The translations under genes and the position numbers were made by a program. From Pelagibacteraceae bacterium AG-390-A23 (GTDB taxonomy: Bacteria; Pseudomonadota; Alphaproteobacteria; Pelagibacterales; Pelagibacteraceae): 64,000 nt of DNA. The notes under the pieces were generated by a model that saw nothing but the letters and a program-made list of their open reading frames with translations, made no database searches and was not told where the DNA came from. The first letter of the stretch is position 1, and every line of letters starts with the position of its first letter. The stretch covers positions 35,500 through 99,499 of the forward strand of contig QCGW01000003.1 in assembly GCA_003279775.1 (NCBI GenBank), read 5' to 3'. Below are positions 9,387 through 19,763 of this stretch, piece after piece.

Positions 9387-10876
9387 CAAATTGTATTTAG
9401 TTTAATAAATTTATCAGCTTCAGATAAAATTAATTTTTTTCTATCAGATTTCATTTTATCAAATATTCTTACCATCATCGAAAGACGAGGATTTTTTAAA
9501 AAAAATTTTCTATTTCTGTCAATAAATCTCCAATAAAGACCATCCATAGTGTTACACCACTCACCTTTTTTAAAATCCATCATTTTCATAAAATATGCAG
9601 ATCCACAGATATAAGGTTTGGTCGCAAAAATTCCTCCATCACTAAATAATCCCATCCCATAAACATTAGGAACCATCACCCAATCTGAAGAGTCTACAAA
9701 CATTTCCATGAACCATTTGTAAACAATTGTTGGCTTAATTTCACAAAGGTTCATTATGTTCGACAAGATCATTAACCTTTCAATGTGATGTGACCAACCA
9801 TGATTAACGGCATTTTTAATTGCATAATCCAAAGGTGGAAGACCAGTGGTTCCATCGTACCAAGAATTTTTCATTTTTCTATTTTGTTTGAAAAAATTTC
9901 CAGTTTCCATTTCTTGAGAATAGGACTGATAAATTCCACGCATAAATTCTCGCCAACCAATCACCTGGCGGATGTAGCCCTCTAAAGAATTCATTCTTAT
10001 TTTATTTTTTTTATGAAAATCTAAAATTTTTTGGATTAAAAATTCAGGAGTAATTAAACCTAAATTTATATAAGGACTCAATGCGCTATGGAACAAAATA
10101 TTATCTTTTTGATCAACTGCATCCTCATAATCACCAAAAAGATTAGATTTTTCTTTTATAAAAAAATTTAAAAGTTTAACTACATCTTCGTATTCTGTTG
10201 CAAACCAAAAATTATTTGTACTCCCTGGGTGATTTTTAAATTCCTTTTCAATAATAGGCTTTAATTTTTTTGTATGGCTGGTTTCATTTATTTTTGGAAA
10301 TTTAGGAATTGAAATATTTTTAGGTAATTTATTTCTGTTATCTTCATCAAAGCTCCATTTACCCCCGATTGGATTACCATCTGAACCTATCAATATTCCA
10401 GATTTTTTTCTAACATCTTTGTAGAAATTTGCCATAAAAGGTTTTTTTGATTTTGACAAATAATTTTTAAATTCAATTCTTGAATTTAAGAACATGGGGG
10501 TTTGAACAACATTCCAATGTATTTTTTCTTTTTTTAAAAATTGTGAAATTTTTTTTTCAAAAAATTTATCCTCCACTTCAAAACTTGAAATTTCTTTTAC
10601 TTTTTTTTGTGTAATTATTTTTTTTAATTTTTTTAAATAATCTTCATTAAATTCTTTATCTTCAATTTTATAATAATCTAATTTAAATTTATTTTTTCTT
10701 AATCCATCTGCATAAGAACGCATAGAAGATAAAAATAATAAAATTTTTTGTTTGTGATGCTTTTCATAGGTGCATAAACCCTTATCTTCAGCCATAAAAA
10801 ATAGGTGGTCTTTTTTGAAGCGGTCTAGGTATTTTGTTGGAAATAATTGATTACCGAGTATAAAAAATAACTTCAT
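9386..10876 (-). CDS. Cryptochrome/photolyase-related protein, iron-sulfur bacterial cryptochrome/(6-4) photolyase type
   Basis: [76 protein letters not shown]. Confidence 0.93.
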   Translation of the reverse strand: MKLFFILGNQLFPTKYLDRFKKDHLFFMAEDKGLCTYEKHHKQKILLFLSSMRSYADGLRKNKFKLDYYKIEDKEFNEDYLKKLKKIITQKKVKEISSFEVEDKFFEKKISQFLKKEKIHWNVVQTPMFLNSRIEFKNYLSKSKKPFMANFYKDVRKKSGILIGSDGNPIGGKWSFDEDNRNKLPKNISIPKFPKINETSHTKKLKPIIEKEFKNHPGSTNNFWFATEYEDVVKLLNFFIKEKSNLFGDYEDAVDQKDNILFHSALSPYINLGLITPEFLIQKILDFHKKNKIRMNSLEGYIRQVIGWREFMRGIYQSYSQEMETGNFFKQNRKMKNSWYDGTTGLPPLDYAIKNAVNHGWSHHIERLMILSNIMNLCEIKPTIVYKWFMEMFVDSSDWVMVPNVYGMGLFSDGGIFATKPYICGSAYFMKMMDFKKGEWCNTMDGLYWRFIDRNRKFFLKNPRLSMMVRIFDKMKSDRKKLILSEADKFIKLNTI

Positions 10877-10903
10877 AGTTAAATATAACTAATAAAATTT
10901 TTT

Positions 10904-11614
10904 ATGTCAGAAAAATATGTAATTTTTGGTGCGACAGGTTCTATTGGATCAAGTTTAGCAGAACAATTAAAAAACTCTGTAAACGATATTCATTTAGTTG
11001 GAAGAAATGAAAGTGAACTTAGTTCTATCTCTGAAAAACTTGGATGCTCACATACCGTTGTAGATGTTTTAGAGGATGGGTTTATAGAAAAAGTTAAATC
11101 AGATATTTCTGAAATTAAAGGCCTAGCTTATTGTGTTGGTTCAATTGATTTGAAACCATTAAGAATGGTAAATGAACAAGACTTTAAGAAATGCATGAAA
11201 CTTAATCTTTATTCTGCTGTAGAAGCTATTAAAGGATTTCAAGAAAGTTTAAAAAAAAATAAAGGTTCGATAGTATTATTTTCGACCGTTGCCGCTCAAA
11301 GAGGTTTTACTAACCATGCAATCATAGCCTCAGCAAAAGCTGCTGTTGAAGGATTGACGGTTTCTCTTGCAGCAGAATTTGCTCCAAACATACGAGTAAA
11401 TTGTGTGGCACCAAGTTTAACAAAATCTAAAATAGCAGAACCAATGTTAAAAAATACTGCTATAGCTGAAGGTATTGCAAAAGCACATCCTCTTAAAAGA
11501 TTAGGCGAAGGAAAAGACTCTGCTGCTCTTGCTAAATTCTTACTAACAGAAGATAGTTCTTGGGTTACAGGCCAAATAATTGCTGTAGATGGTGGTAGAT
11601 CTAAACTTTCATAA
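10904..11614 (+). CDS. SDR family oxidoreductase
   Basis: YVIFGATGSIGSSLAEQL, Rossmann; C-terminal SSWVTGQIIAVDGGRS. Confidence 0.93.
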   Translation: MSEKYVIFGATGSIGSSLAEQLKNSVNDIHLVGRNESELSSISEKLGCSHTVVDVLEDGFIEKVKSDISEIKGLAYCVGSIDLKPLRMVNEQDFKKCMKLNLYSAVEAIKGFQESLKKNKGSIVLFSTVAAQRGFTNHAIIASAKAAVEGLTVSLAAEFAPNIRVNCVAPSLTKSKIAEPMLKNTAIAEGIAKAHPLKRLGEGKDSAALAKFLLTEDSSWVTGQIIAVDGGRSKLS

Positions 11615-11615
11615 A

Positions 11616-12683
11616 GTGGTCAAATATTTTATATCGATATTTTTCTTTTTAATATTTTCATCGAAAAGTTTTTCTGAAAATTTTACTTTTAAAAAATTAG
11701 TAGATTTAAACGAGCCATGGGGATCGTCTTTTATAAATAATGAGGAGTTAATTATCACTGAAAAAACTGGAAAAATAAAAATAGTAAATATTATCTCTGA
11801 AGAAGTTTATGAAGTTGAACATAACTTAAATTATTTTGTTCACGGACAAGGAGGTTTATTGGATATTATTTACCAAGATAATTACTTATGGATTTCTTAT
11901 TCAGAAAATAGAGGGGATCGGAAAACTAGTACATCAATTGCAAAAGCTAAATTAAATAAAAATAATTTAAATTTCAAAAATATATTTCAAGCTGAACCAC
12001 CAATAGAATCTGGTTATCATTTCGGTTCAAGACTAGCTATAAAAGACAATTATCTTTTTGCTTCTGCTGGTGAAAGAGGTGGTGGTATGATTGCTCAAGA
12101 TCCGACAAATCATCCTGGAAGTATTATCAGAATTTATTTAGATGGTAGTATTCCAAAAGATAATCCTAAGTTTGAAGGTAAATCAAATTGGTTACCAGAA
12201 ATTTATCAAATTGGTGTTCGTAATCCTCAAGGCTTAACCTATTCCTCTTTTGATGGAAAGATTTATGCAAGCAACCATGGTGCAAAAGGTGGTGATTGGT
12301 TTGGTGAAATAAAAAAAGGAGAAAATTATGGTTGGAAAATTTTAGGTTGGGGTGGAACAAATTATTCAGGCTCAAAGATTGGACCTAAATGGAAACCAGG
12401 CTTTACCAAAGCAATCCAATACTGGGTACCTTCAATAGCAGCAAGTGCTATAACTATTTATAAGGGAAAAGAATTTAGTGAATGGAATGGCGAAGCGTTA
12501 ATTACTTCTTTAAAAGATAAATCAATGAGAAAATTAAACTTTAAAAATTCATCTAAGATTCAAGAAACAATTATTTTCAAAGATAAAATTGGAAGAATAA
12601 GAGATATACAAGTTCACCCAGTTAATGGAAAAATATATTTTCTTGCGGGAAACAGTTTATGGTTAATGGAGAAAAAAAAATAA
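11616..12683 (+). CDS. PQQ-dependent sugar dehydrogenase (soluble aldose dehydrogenase family), secreted
   Basis: LNEPWGSSFINNEELIITEKTGKI, HFGSRLAI, YQIGVRNPQGL, ENYGWKILGWG; the GTG at 11616 starts a signal peptide better than the ATG at 11589 inside the SDR gene. Confidence 0.88.
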   Translation: MVKYFISIFFFLIFSSKSFSENFTFKKLVDLNEPWGSSFINNEELIITEKTGKIKIVNIISEEVYEVEHNLNYFVHGQGGLLDIIYQDNYLWISYSENRGDRKTSTSIAKAKLNKNNLNFKNIFQAEPPIESGYHFGSRLAIKDNYLFASAGERGGGMIAQDPTNHPGSIIRIYLDGSIPKDNPKFEGKSNWLPEIYQIGVRNPQGLTYSSFDGKIYASNHGAKGGDWFGEIKKGENYGWKILGWGGTNYSGSKIGPKWKPGFTKAIQYWVPSIAASAITIYKGKEFSEWNGEALITSLKDKSMRKLNFKNSSKIQETIIFKDKIGRIRDIQVHPVNGKIYFLAGNSLWLMEKKK

Positions 12684-12684
12684 T

Positions 12685-13668
12685 ATGAAAGAAAGACCTT
12701 ATCATCATTTACCTGATGGCAGTTTCAGAAATCCAAAAGGATCTCCAGTAATAATATCCAGATCAGGAAAATTTTCTTATAGAACTTTCAGTAAATTAAG
12801 AAAAAAAGTTGATTTATCTTATCCAAAAGAACATGTGATTGAAAAAGAAAAAGTATTAGCTGATTTAGAAAAATATAAAGATAATGATTATATTGCTTGG
12901 ATAGGTCACGCGACATATCTTATAAAATTAGGTGGAACTACAATTATAACAGATCCTGTATTTTCAAAGAATGCTGGACCACTAATCTTTGGTCCAAAAA
13001 GATTTACTGATCCTGCAATAAAATTAAATGAGATACCTAAAACGGATATATTTTTACTCACTCATAATCATTACGATCATCAGGACATGTCAACAATTAG
13101 AAATTTTCCTTTTAAGAGTGCAAAAGTATTAACACCACTAAATCTTGGTAAATATTTTAAAGGATATAAAGATGTAAATGAAATGGATTGGTATGATAAA
13201 ATAATTATAAATGAGAATTTGAAAATTTCTTTACTTCCTGCAGTTCATTGGTCAAAGAGAAGTTTAACAGACACTAATAAAACTTTGTGGGGTAACTTTC
13301 TTATAGAATATAAAAATAAAAAAATTTTATTTGCATGTGACACTGGATATGGAGAAATCTACAAAGAACTAGGAAAAAAATATGGTCCTATAGATCTAAC
13401 AATGATTAATATTGGGGCTTATAATTTCAAACCAATGTTTAATAAAACTATTTATCATACTACACCAGAAGAAGCCTTGAATGTTGCACAGGATCTAAAA
13501 AGTAAAAAAGTATTGGGAATGCATTGGGGAACATTTGTTTTATCATTAGAGCCAATAATGGAACCTCCAGTGAGATTTAAAGATAGTGCTGAAAAATATG
13601 GATTTGATAAAGAAGATGCAATTATTTTTAAAATTGGAGAAGTTAGCCCTTTAGACAAAATTTTATAA
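12685..13668 (+). CDS. MBL-fold metallo-hydrolase (NAPE-PLD/UlaG-like)
   Basis: WIGHATYLIKLGGTTIITDPVFS, LLTHNHYDHQD, GMHWGTFVLSLEP. Confidence 0.9.
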   Translation: MKERPYHHLPDGSFRNPKGSPVIISRSGKFSYRTFSKLRKKVDLSYPKEHVIEKEKVLADLEKYKDNDYIAWIGHATYLIKLGGTTIITDPVFSKNAGPLIFGPKRFTDPAIKLNEIPKTDIFLLTHNHYDHQDMSTIRNFPFKSAKVLTPLNLGKYFKGYKDVNEMDWYDKIIINENLKISLLPAVHWSKRSLTDTNKTLWGNFLIEYKNKKILFACDTGYGEIYKELGKKYGPIDLTMINIGAYNFKPMFNKTIYHTTPEEALNVAQDLKSKKVLGMHWGTFVLSLEPIMEPPVRFKDSAEKYGFDKEDAIIFKIGEVSPLDKIL

Positions 13669-14589
13669 TGTCAAATATTGAATTGCAAAGAATATTGTAA
13701 CCACAGAAGCTAAAGTAGAAATAAATAAAGCTTTTACAATATTTTCTGGATTTACATTATAAGCTGAGCATAAAACTATAGCTGTATGTCCACATGGTGC
13801 TACACTAACAAAAAAAGCACCTGGGATTTTCTCAGGCATACCCGCATCAAAAAGTACAAACCCAATTAATAACAGTGCAATAGGTGAAATAATTAATTTT
13901 AAGATAGAAATAGTTGCTGTGATCTTATTTAGAACTTTACTGCTATAAAAAGATAAAGTTATTCCAATTGCAAAAAGGCCAACGGGTGAAACACAAGCTG
14001 CTAATACTGAAAGTGTATAATCAATCGGTGTATCAAAAATATCTATATTTAATGAAAAGAGCAAAACCCCAATCAAAATAGACATTATCATTGGATTTAA
14101 AAAAAGATTCCTTAAAAATACTGATACTCGAATATTTTTTTTGGTAGTAAGTTCTAAAAAAAAAGTAATTACTGATAATAAAATTATACCGTCCATTAAT
14201 ATTATACTTGTTACTTGAGTTATAACTTCTGTTCCAAAATAAATTTTTGTAATTGGCAATAATAAAGTCACATGATTTGATAATGCTACCATTAACGACC
14301 AAATAATTGACTCCTGAACAGGTCGTTTAAAAAAATTAGATGTAATCAAAAAAGTTATAAGGCCTAGGCTGCCTTGCATTAAAAAGTAAGAAATTATTTG
14401 TTTTAAATCGATTTGTCCAATTTCACTTTGAGCAACAAACTTAATTATTAGTGCTGGAACAGCAATATAGAACAAAAATAAATTTAAAACTTTTGCATGG
14501 CTTAAATCAAAAATTTTGATCCTACCAAAAATGAAACCCAATACTGTTATAAAAATAAAAGGTGTTAATCCAAAGAAAATTTGAAGCAT
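13663..14589 (-). CDS. AEC family transporter (auxin-efflux-carrier type)
   Basis: 10-TM protein, LNLFLFYIAVPALI and FISTLASVVTIF pattern. Confidence 0.88.
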   Translation of the reverse strand: MLQIFFGLTPFIFITVLGFIFGRIKIFDLSHAKVLNLFLFYIAVPALIIKFVAQSEIGQIDLKQIISYFLMQGSLGLITFLITSNFFKRPVQESIIWSLMVALSNHVTLLLPITKIYFGTEVITQVTSIILMDGIILLSVITFFLELTTKKNIRVSVFLRNLFLNPMIMSILIGVLLFSLNIDIFDTPIDYTLSVLAACVSPVGLFAIGITLSFYSSKVLNKITATISILKLIISPIALLLIGFVLFDAGMPEKIPGAFFVSVAPCGHTAIVLCSAYNVNPENIVKALFISTLASVVTIFFAIQYLTL

Positions 14590-14593
14590 AAGG

Positions 14594-15385
14594 TTATTTA
14601 ATTGTTATTCTATGCATTATTCTATTTCCTTTAAAAGGTGTTGCTTGATGAAGCATAGATCTATTATCCCATATAGCCAATTGATTTTTTTCCCAAGGCA
14701 ATGAAAATTGAAACTTCTTCTTAATTTGATGGTTAAATAAAAATTTTTTTAACTTTTCTTGATTTTTTATCTTTGAGCTAAAACCAACAAAATGTCCTGG
14801 ACTGCAATAAATAGAATAATTTGTGCTGATTTTCCTAATTATTTTATGTGAAGATTTAAGTTCTTTAATATTTTTTCCTTTTTCTTTTACTCTTTCTTTT
14901 GTTGTAACCGAGATTGGACCCTCAGAGGAATATTTACCTATAATATTTTTAAATTTTCTTTTTATTGGACTTGGTAATTCTTTATAAGCAAGATATTGAG
15001 AACAAAATTCTGTATTAGCTTTTCCTTTTTTTGGCACAAGTTTAGAAAGCAACATTGTAAATCTTGGTGGCTTTTGTGTATAAATTGAGTCAGTATGAAA
15101 TTGCTCACCAAAACTTGGTCCTTTATCAGTTGATTTTCTTTGTACTACCGTAATTTGTGGAAATTTCTTATTTAAACCTTTCAATCTTGGATAATTGGCT
15201 AATTTTCCAAAATACTTCGCAAACTTTATATAAAGTTTAGAGGTTAAATTTTGTTTCTTAAAATATAACATTCCATATTTATTCAGTGCTTTTTTAATTT
15301 GAAAAAAATCTTTATTTGTAATTTCTTTTAAATTTACAATTACTTCTGCCCCAATATTTTTTTTATTTGGAATTATTTTTAACAT
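14594..15385 (-). CDS. TauD/TfdA family 2-oxoglutarate-dependent dioxygenase
   Basis: EQFHTDSIYTQKPPRFTMLL (HxD) and LAIWDNRSMLHQATPF. Confidence 0.88.
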   Translation of the reverse strand: MLKIIPNKKNIGAEVIVNLKEITNKDFFQIKKALNKYGMLYFKKQNLTSKLYIKFAKYFGKLANYPRLKGLNKKFPQITVVQRKSTDKGPSFGEQFHTDSIYTQKPPRFTMLLSKLVPKKGKANTEFCSQYLAYKELPSPIKRKFKNIIGKYSSEGPISVTTKERVKEKGKNIKELKSSHKIIRKISTNYSIYCSPGHFVGFSSKIKNQEKLKKFLFNHQIKKKFQFSLPWEKNQLAIWDNRSMLHQATPFKGNRIMHRITIK

Positions 15386-16250
15386 TTTTTAAAAAAAAAT
15401 TTTTTAAGTGATTAATCGTTTGTTTAGGACTTTCCTCTGGAATGAAATGATCTGAATTAATTTCTGCTCCATAAACTTTTTTGTTTGTGTATTTTTGCCA
15501 AATTTTAACTGATTTAAATTGCGTTCCAACAACTCCTCTTTTTCCCCACAAAACTTGTATGGGAATGTTTAATTTTTTTTTCCGATCTTTTTTGTCATGC
15601 ACTAAATCTATAGTCGCTGCAGCTCTGTAATCTTCACAGGTTGCATGAATTCTTTTTTTTTGTTTAAAGGCTCTTAAATACTCATCTTCAACTCTTCCAA
15701 CCGCAAGTTTGGATGACCTATTAAAACGACTTTTTAACCATCTTTTAGGATCTGCCATAATCATTTTCTCTGGGAGAGGTGCTGGCTGTATTAAATAAAA
15801 CCAATGAAAGTATCCTTTTGCAAATTTCATATCTGTATGCTCGTACATATCAAGAGTTGGACAAATATCTAATACACTTAAGGCCATTATTTTATTTCTA
15901 TAATCTCTTGCCATTCTGTGTGCAACTCTTCCGCCCCTATCATGTCCAGCAACAAAAAATTTTTTAAAATTTAATTTATTCATCAACTGAACCATATCTT
16001 TTGCCATCTCTCTTTTAGAATAATTTTTATGATTAGTTCCACCAGGCAAAACTAAACTGTCCCCATATCCTCTGAGATCAGCAACTATTACTGTGAAATA
16101 TTTACTAAGTTCAGGGGCAGTCTTGTGCCACATTACATGTGATTGTGGATATCCGTGAAGTAGCAACAAAGGAGGACCGTTACCTTTAAATCTACAAAAT
16201 ATTTTACCCTTGTTTACCTTAACAAATTTTTTTTTAAATTCCTTGAACAT
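15363..16250 (-). CDS. Alpha/beta hydrolase, haloacetate/fluoroacetate dehalogenase-like
   Basis: LLLHGYPQSHVMWHKTAPELS, VAGHDRGGRVAHRMARDY, FHWFYLIQPAPLPE, NSDHFIPEESP. Confidence 0.88.
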   Translation of the reverse strand: MFKEFKKKFVKVNKGKIFCRFKGNGPPLLLLHGYPQSHVMWHKTAPELSKYFTVIVADLRGYGDSLVLPGGTNHKNYSKREMAKDMVQLMNKLNFKKFFVAGHDRGGRVAHRMARDYRNKIMALSVLDICPTLDMYEHTDMKFAKGYFHWFYLIQPAPLPEKMIMADPKRWLKSRFNRSSKLAVGRVEDEYLRAFKQKKRIHATCEDYRAAATIDLVHDKKDRKKKLNIPIQVLWGKRGVVGTQFKSVKIWQKYTNKKVYGAEINSDHFIPEESPKQTINHLKNFFLKNVKNNSK

Positions 16251-16261
16251 GATTAAACTAT

Positions 16262-16537
16262 TTAATTATTTAATAGTTTGTTTTTAGCTTTTTCAAATTC
16301 CTCTTGAGAAATAATTCCTTTTTCTTTTAAATCATTCAATTTAGTAAGTTCATCACTTAAATTGCTATTTTTTTCATCAGAAGTCTCACTTTTCTCACTA
16401 CTTTCACTTTCAGCTTCCTCTTTCTCGGCTCTATTAGCTTCCTTAGATTTAAAACCATTCATAATTGCCATTCCGCCTAAGTATAAAACATAAGCCATAA
16501 TAGGAATAACCAATCCAAAAAAAATTATTTTTTCCAT
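16262..16537 (-). CDS. SHOCT-domain membrane protein
   Basis: N-terminal TM, acidic linker, C-terminal LTKLNDLKEKGIISQEEFEKAKNKLL. Confidence 0.8.
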   Translation of the reverse strand: MEKIIFFGLVIPIMAYVLYLGGMAIMNGFKSKEANRAEKEEAESESSEKSETSDEKNSNLSDELTKLNDLKEKGIISQEEFEKAKNKLLNN

Positions 16538-16540
16538 AAT

Positions 16541-16744
16541 TTAATCGTCATCTTCTTCTCGCCAGTTTTTTTCATACATTAAATATGCAGCGTATATTAC
16601 TGATACAGTACCTACAATCATACCATAATCAAAACCAGTTTGCTTGTCATGCAAATACCAACCTAGCTGAGTTGCCCCAATAGGTGGAACTGTAAGAAGC
16701 AAAAAAATTATACCAAATCTGTATGGTCGTTTAGGTTTTTTCAT
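16541..16744 (-). CDS. Small hypothetical membrane protein
   Basis: 67 aa with two TM segments, tightly packed between neighbours. Confidence 0.6.
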   Translation of the reverse strand: MKKPKRPYRFGIIFLLLTVPPIGATQLGWYLHDKQTGFDYGMIVGTVSVIYAAYLMYEKNWREEDDD

Positions 16745-16782
16745 CCTAGTTAATTAACAGATTACAGCTTATGGTTTAATTA

Positions 16783-17628
16783 TTAAATTTGCGATCTTTT
16801 GAAACAGTCGATCGTATTTTTAAGCAAACAAGCAATGGTCATTGGACCTACACCGCCAGGAACTGGAGTAAGTGCTTTTGCATTTTTTGAAACTTCATCA
16901 AAATGAACATCACCAACTATACCATTGTCAGTTTTATTTATACCAACATCAATAACAATAGCATCTTTCTTAACCCAATCTCCTCTAACAAGTTCGGGTA
17001 TACCTACAGCTGCAACAATTATATCTGCCTCTAAACATTCAGCTTTTAAATCTTTAGTTTTTGAATGAGTTATAGTTACAGTGCAATTTTCCTTTAAAAG
17101 AAGTTGTGTCATTGGTTTACCATTTAAATTTGATCTACCCACAACCACAGCTTTTTTACCACTTAAATTAGGTTCAATTTTTTTTATCAACAAATAACAT
17201 CCAAGCGGAGTACAAGGTACCGAACTTTCATAACCAGATGAAAGATTGCCTACATTCATTGGATGAAATCCATCTACGTCTTTTGAGGGATCAATAGCTT
17301 CTATAACCTTCTGCTTATCAATGTGCTTAGGTAAAGGAAGTTGAACTAAAATTCCCGAAACAGTTTCATCACTATTTAATTCTTTAATTTTTTCTAAAAC
17401 AGTCTTTTCTTCAACTGAGTCTGGATATTTAATAACTTCAGATTTTAATCCTACCTCATTTGCCGATTTCTCTTTATTTCTTACATAAATCTGACTAGGT
17501 GTTAAATCACCTATAAGTATAACGGTTAAACCTGGTACTTTATTATGTTTTGCTTTTAACTCTGTAACTTCTTGCTTTAGCTCTGCTCTTAATTCTGCAG
17601 CTGCTTTTTTTCCATCAATTAAAATCAT
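16783..17628 (-). CDS. folD: Bifunctional methylene-THF dehydrogenase/cyclohydrolase
   Basis: VDGFHPMNVGNLSSG, VPCTPLGCYLLIKK, VVVGRSNLNGKPMTQLLL, TPVPGGVGPMTIACLL. Confidence 0.98.
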   Translation of the reverse strand: MILIDGKKAAAELRAELKQEVTELKAKHNKVPGLTVILIGDLTPSQIYVRNKEKSANEVGLKSEVIKYPDSVEEKTVLEKIKELNSDETVSGILVQLPLPKHIDKQKVIEAIDPSKDVDGFHPMNVGNLSSGYESSVPCTPLGCYLLIKKIEPNLSGKKAVVVGRSNLNGKPMTQLLLKENCTVTITHSKTKDLKAECLEADIIVAAVGIPELVRGDWVKKDAIVIDVGINKTDNGIVGDVHFDEVSKNAKALTPVPGGVGPMTIACLLKNTIDCFKRSQI

Positions 17629-17697
17629 AATCTAAAATAATTATTAAGTTAAAGGTTACTACACATTTAGAATAAAATTTTCAATGCAATATTAAGA

Positions 17698-17976
17698 TTA
17701 ACCAAAATATTCAAATATTAAATTTCTTATGAAATAAAGCAAAAAAATTAACAATACAGGAGAAATATCTATTGATCCAAAATTTGGCAAATATCTTCTT
17801 ATAATATTTAACGGAGGTGCCGTAATTTTATAGGAAAATTCATATACCATATAAACAAACTTATTTTGAGCATTTAAAATACTAAATCCTATTAACCAAC
17901 TTAGGACTACGTTTATTATGAGTATCCAAATAAAAAAACTAATTAAATTATCAAATAAAATTAACAAAGATTGCAT
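17698..17976 (-). CDS. YggT family protein
   Basis: VLSWLIGF...PLNIIRRYLPNFGSIDISPVLLIFLLYF. Confidence 0.9.
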   Translation of the reverse strand: MQSLLILFDNLISFFIWILIINVVLSWLIGFSILNAQNKFVYMVYEFSYKITAPPLNIIRRYLPNFGSIDISPVLLIFLLYFIRNLIFEYFG

Positions 17977-19061
17977 TATTTTTTCTCAACGTAAATCGAC
18001 TGACTCGGGAACGCAAATGAAGCACCATTTTTTTCTACAATTTCCTTAATCGCAATTGCTAATCTTTCTTTTACATCAAGCCAATTATTCCAACTTCCTG
18101 TTTTTGTAAAACATCTTACATACATGTCTATTGAACTATCAGAAAATTTATCAACTCTTACCGCAACACCAATTGAGGTATTATAATCTTCGCTTGAATT
18201 AATATGACTTTCGATTTCATCTCTAATTTTTTTTAACTGATCTACCGTAGTGTCGTATTGAAGTGTAATAATCCAACTGATTAACCAATTTGAAGTTTCA
18301 CTTACATTTACAACTGCGTTTTCGGCAAATTGAAAATTTGGAATAATAGCAAGAGATTTGTCAAACTTTCTAATTGTTGTTGATCTAAATCCAATCTTTT
18401 CTACCACACCTTCAATAATACCCTCGACAGCTATCCAGTCTCCAATTTTAAATCTCTTTTCAACTAAAACTAAAATTCCTGATATTAAATTTTTGAATAA
18501 ATCTTGTGCCCCTAATGCTACAGCAACACCAAACAATCCTAGACCTGCAATGATTGGACCTATTTTAATTCCCCACAATTCTAAAACTGCTGCTAAACCT
18601 AAAATAAAAATTAAAATTTTTAATGATTTAATTATCCATCCAATAAGTTCTCTTGTTAATAATTTATCTAAACCACTAAGTATATATGAGATTGGCTCTA
18701 TGATTTGGTGAATTATCCAAAAAATTAAAATAGTGATCAGTGTTCTGTTAATTGTATTTACCACTTCTCTTCCCTCTATTGAGAAAGTCATGTAGTAGCT
18801 TGCAATAAAAAATCCTAATACTATTGGTAAAAATCTTGCTGGGCCTTCAAGTGATTTAACAAAAGTATCATCTAATTTATTAGTTGTTCTTTTCGAGATG
18901 ATTTCTAATTTTTTAATAACTAATTTGGTTATTAGACCTCTAAAAATTAAGAATAATAAAAATATTCCAATACCAATTAATATCTGAAAAATATCAACAC
19001 CAAAAATTCCTGTATTCCATACTGATAAAAATATCTCAGAAAAATTATTAATTAATTCCAT
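17976..19061 (-). CDS. Mechanosensitive ion channel family protein (MscS-like)
   Basis: GIKIGPIIAGLGLFGVAVALGAQDLFKNLISGILVLVEKRFKIGDWI. Confidence 0.95.
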   Translation of the reverse strand: MELINNFSEIFLSVWNTGIFGVDIFQILIGIGIFLLFLIFRGLITKLVIKKLEIISKRTTNKLDDTFVKSLEGPARFLPIVLGFFIASYYMTFSIEGREVVNTINRTLITILIFWIIHQIIEPISYILSGLDKLLTRELIGWIIKSLKILIFILGLAAVLELWGIKIGPIIAGLGLFGVAVALGAQDLFKNLISGILVLVEKRFKIGDWIAVEGIIEGVVEKIGFRSTTIRKFDKSLAIIPNFQFAENAVVNVSETSNWLISWIITLQYDTTVDQLKKIRDEIESHINSSEDYNTSIGVAVRVDKFSDSSIDMYVRCFTKTGSWNNWLDVKERLAIAIKEIVEKNGASFAFPSQSIYVEKK

Positions 19062-19063
19062 TT

Positions 19064-19762
19064 TTAAATTTTATATAACAAAAACTCTTCTTCTCCAGGA
19101 TTAAAAAGAAAAATCTTTTTCCATTTGATTTCGTTCAATATTGACGAGGTTTTTTCGCCTATACACATCAAATTTGTATTCATCCATAAATTTTCGGTTT
19201 GGTAAATCTTTATGAAATTTAAGAAACTTGATGCACTATTTTGGGAATAAACATAAACCATATCAGGCATATTTAATTTTAATTCATTAACAAATTTCTC
19301 ATCAAATTTTTGGTTATGATCTACTCTATAATTAATAATTCTTTTTACGTTAAAACCTTCACTTAATAACTGTTGATCTAAATCAACTGATATTGTTTCA
19401 CCACTAACATAAAGTAATTCTTTATTTTTAGAATCATAACTTTGTATTATTAACTCCTTTAAGTTTGCAACATTTCCTTCAGCTGCAAATGTATTTTGAA
19501 AACCAACACTTCTTGCTTTTTTTTCTGTAGCATTACCAACACAAAAGCATTTAATATTTTTATCTAATTTTTCTGTGGTTAAGAATTTTACTGCATTTGC
19601 ACTAGTAAAAACAATTCCACTATATCTAGAAAAGTTAATTTCTTCATGATTAACTTTTTCAATTCTTATTAATGGAAGATGAGAAACCTGATGTCCTAAC
19701 GATTGAAATTTCAATATCATTTCTGAACAATCTTCCAATGGTCTAGTTAATAAAATATGCAT
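19064..19762 (-). CDS. hemD: Uroporphyrinogen-III synthase
   Basis: HILLTRPLEDCSEM..., YSGIVFTSANAVKFL; directly downstream of hemC. Confidence 0.88.
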   Translation of the reverse strand: MHILLTRPLEDCSEMILKFQSLGHQVSHLPLIRIEKVNHEEINFSRYSGIVFTSANAVKFLTTEKLDKNIKCFCVGNATEKKARSVGFQNTFAAEGNVANLKELIIQSYDSKNKELLYVSGETISVDLDQQLLSEGFNVKRIINYRVDHNQKFDEKFVNELKLNMPDMVYVYSQNSASSFLNFIKIYQTENLWMNTNLMCIGEKTSSILNEIKWKKIFLFNPGEEEFLLYKI

Positions 19763-19763
19763 A

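Noticed and set aside
11589-11615. ATG at 11589 as start of the PQQ sugar dehydrogenase
   Set aside because: Lies inside the SDR gene; the in-frame GTG at 11616 gives a normal signal peptide immediately after the SDR stop.
18358-18711. 117-aa plus-strand ORF opposite the mechanosensitive channel gene
   Set aside because: Antisense shadow of a well-supported MscS-like gene.
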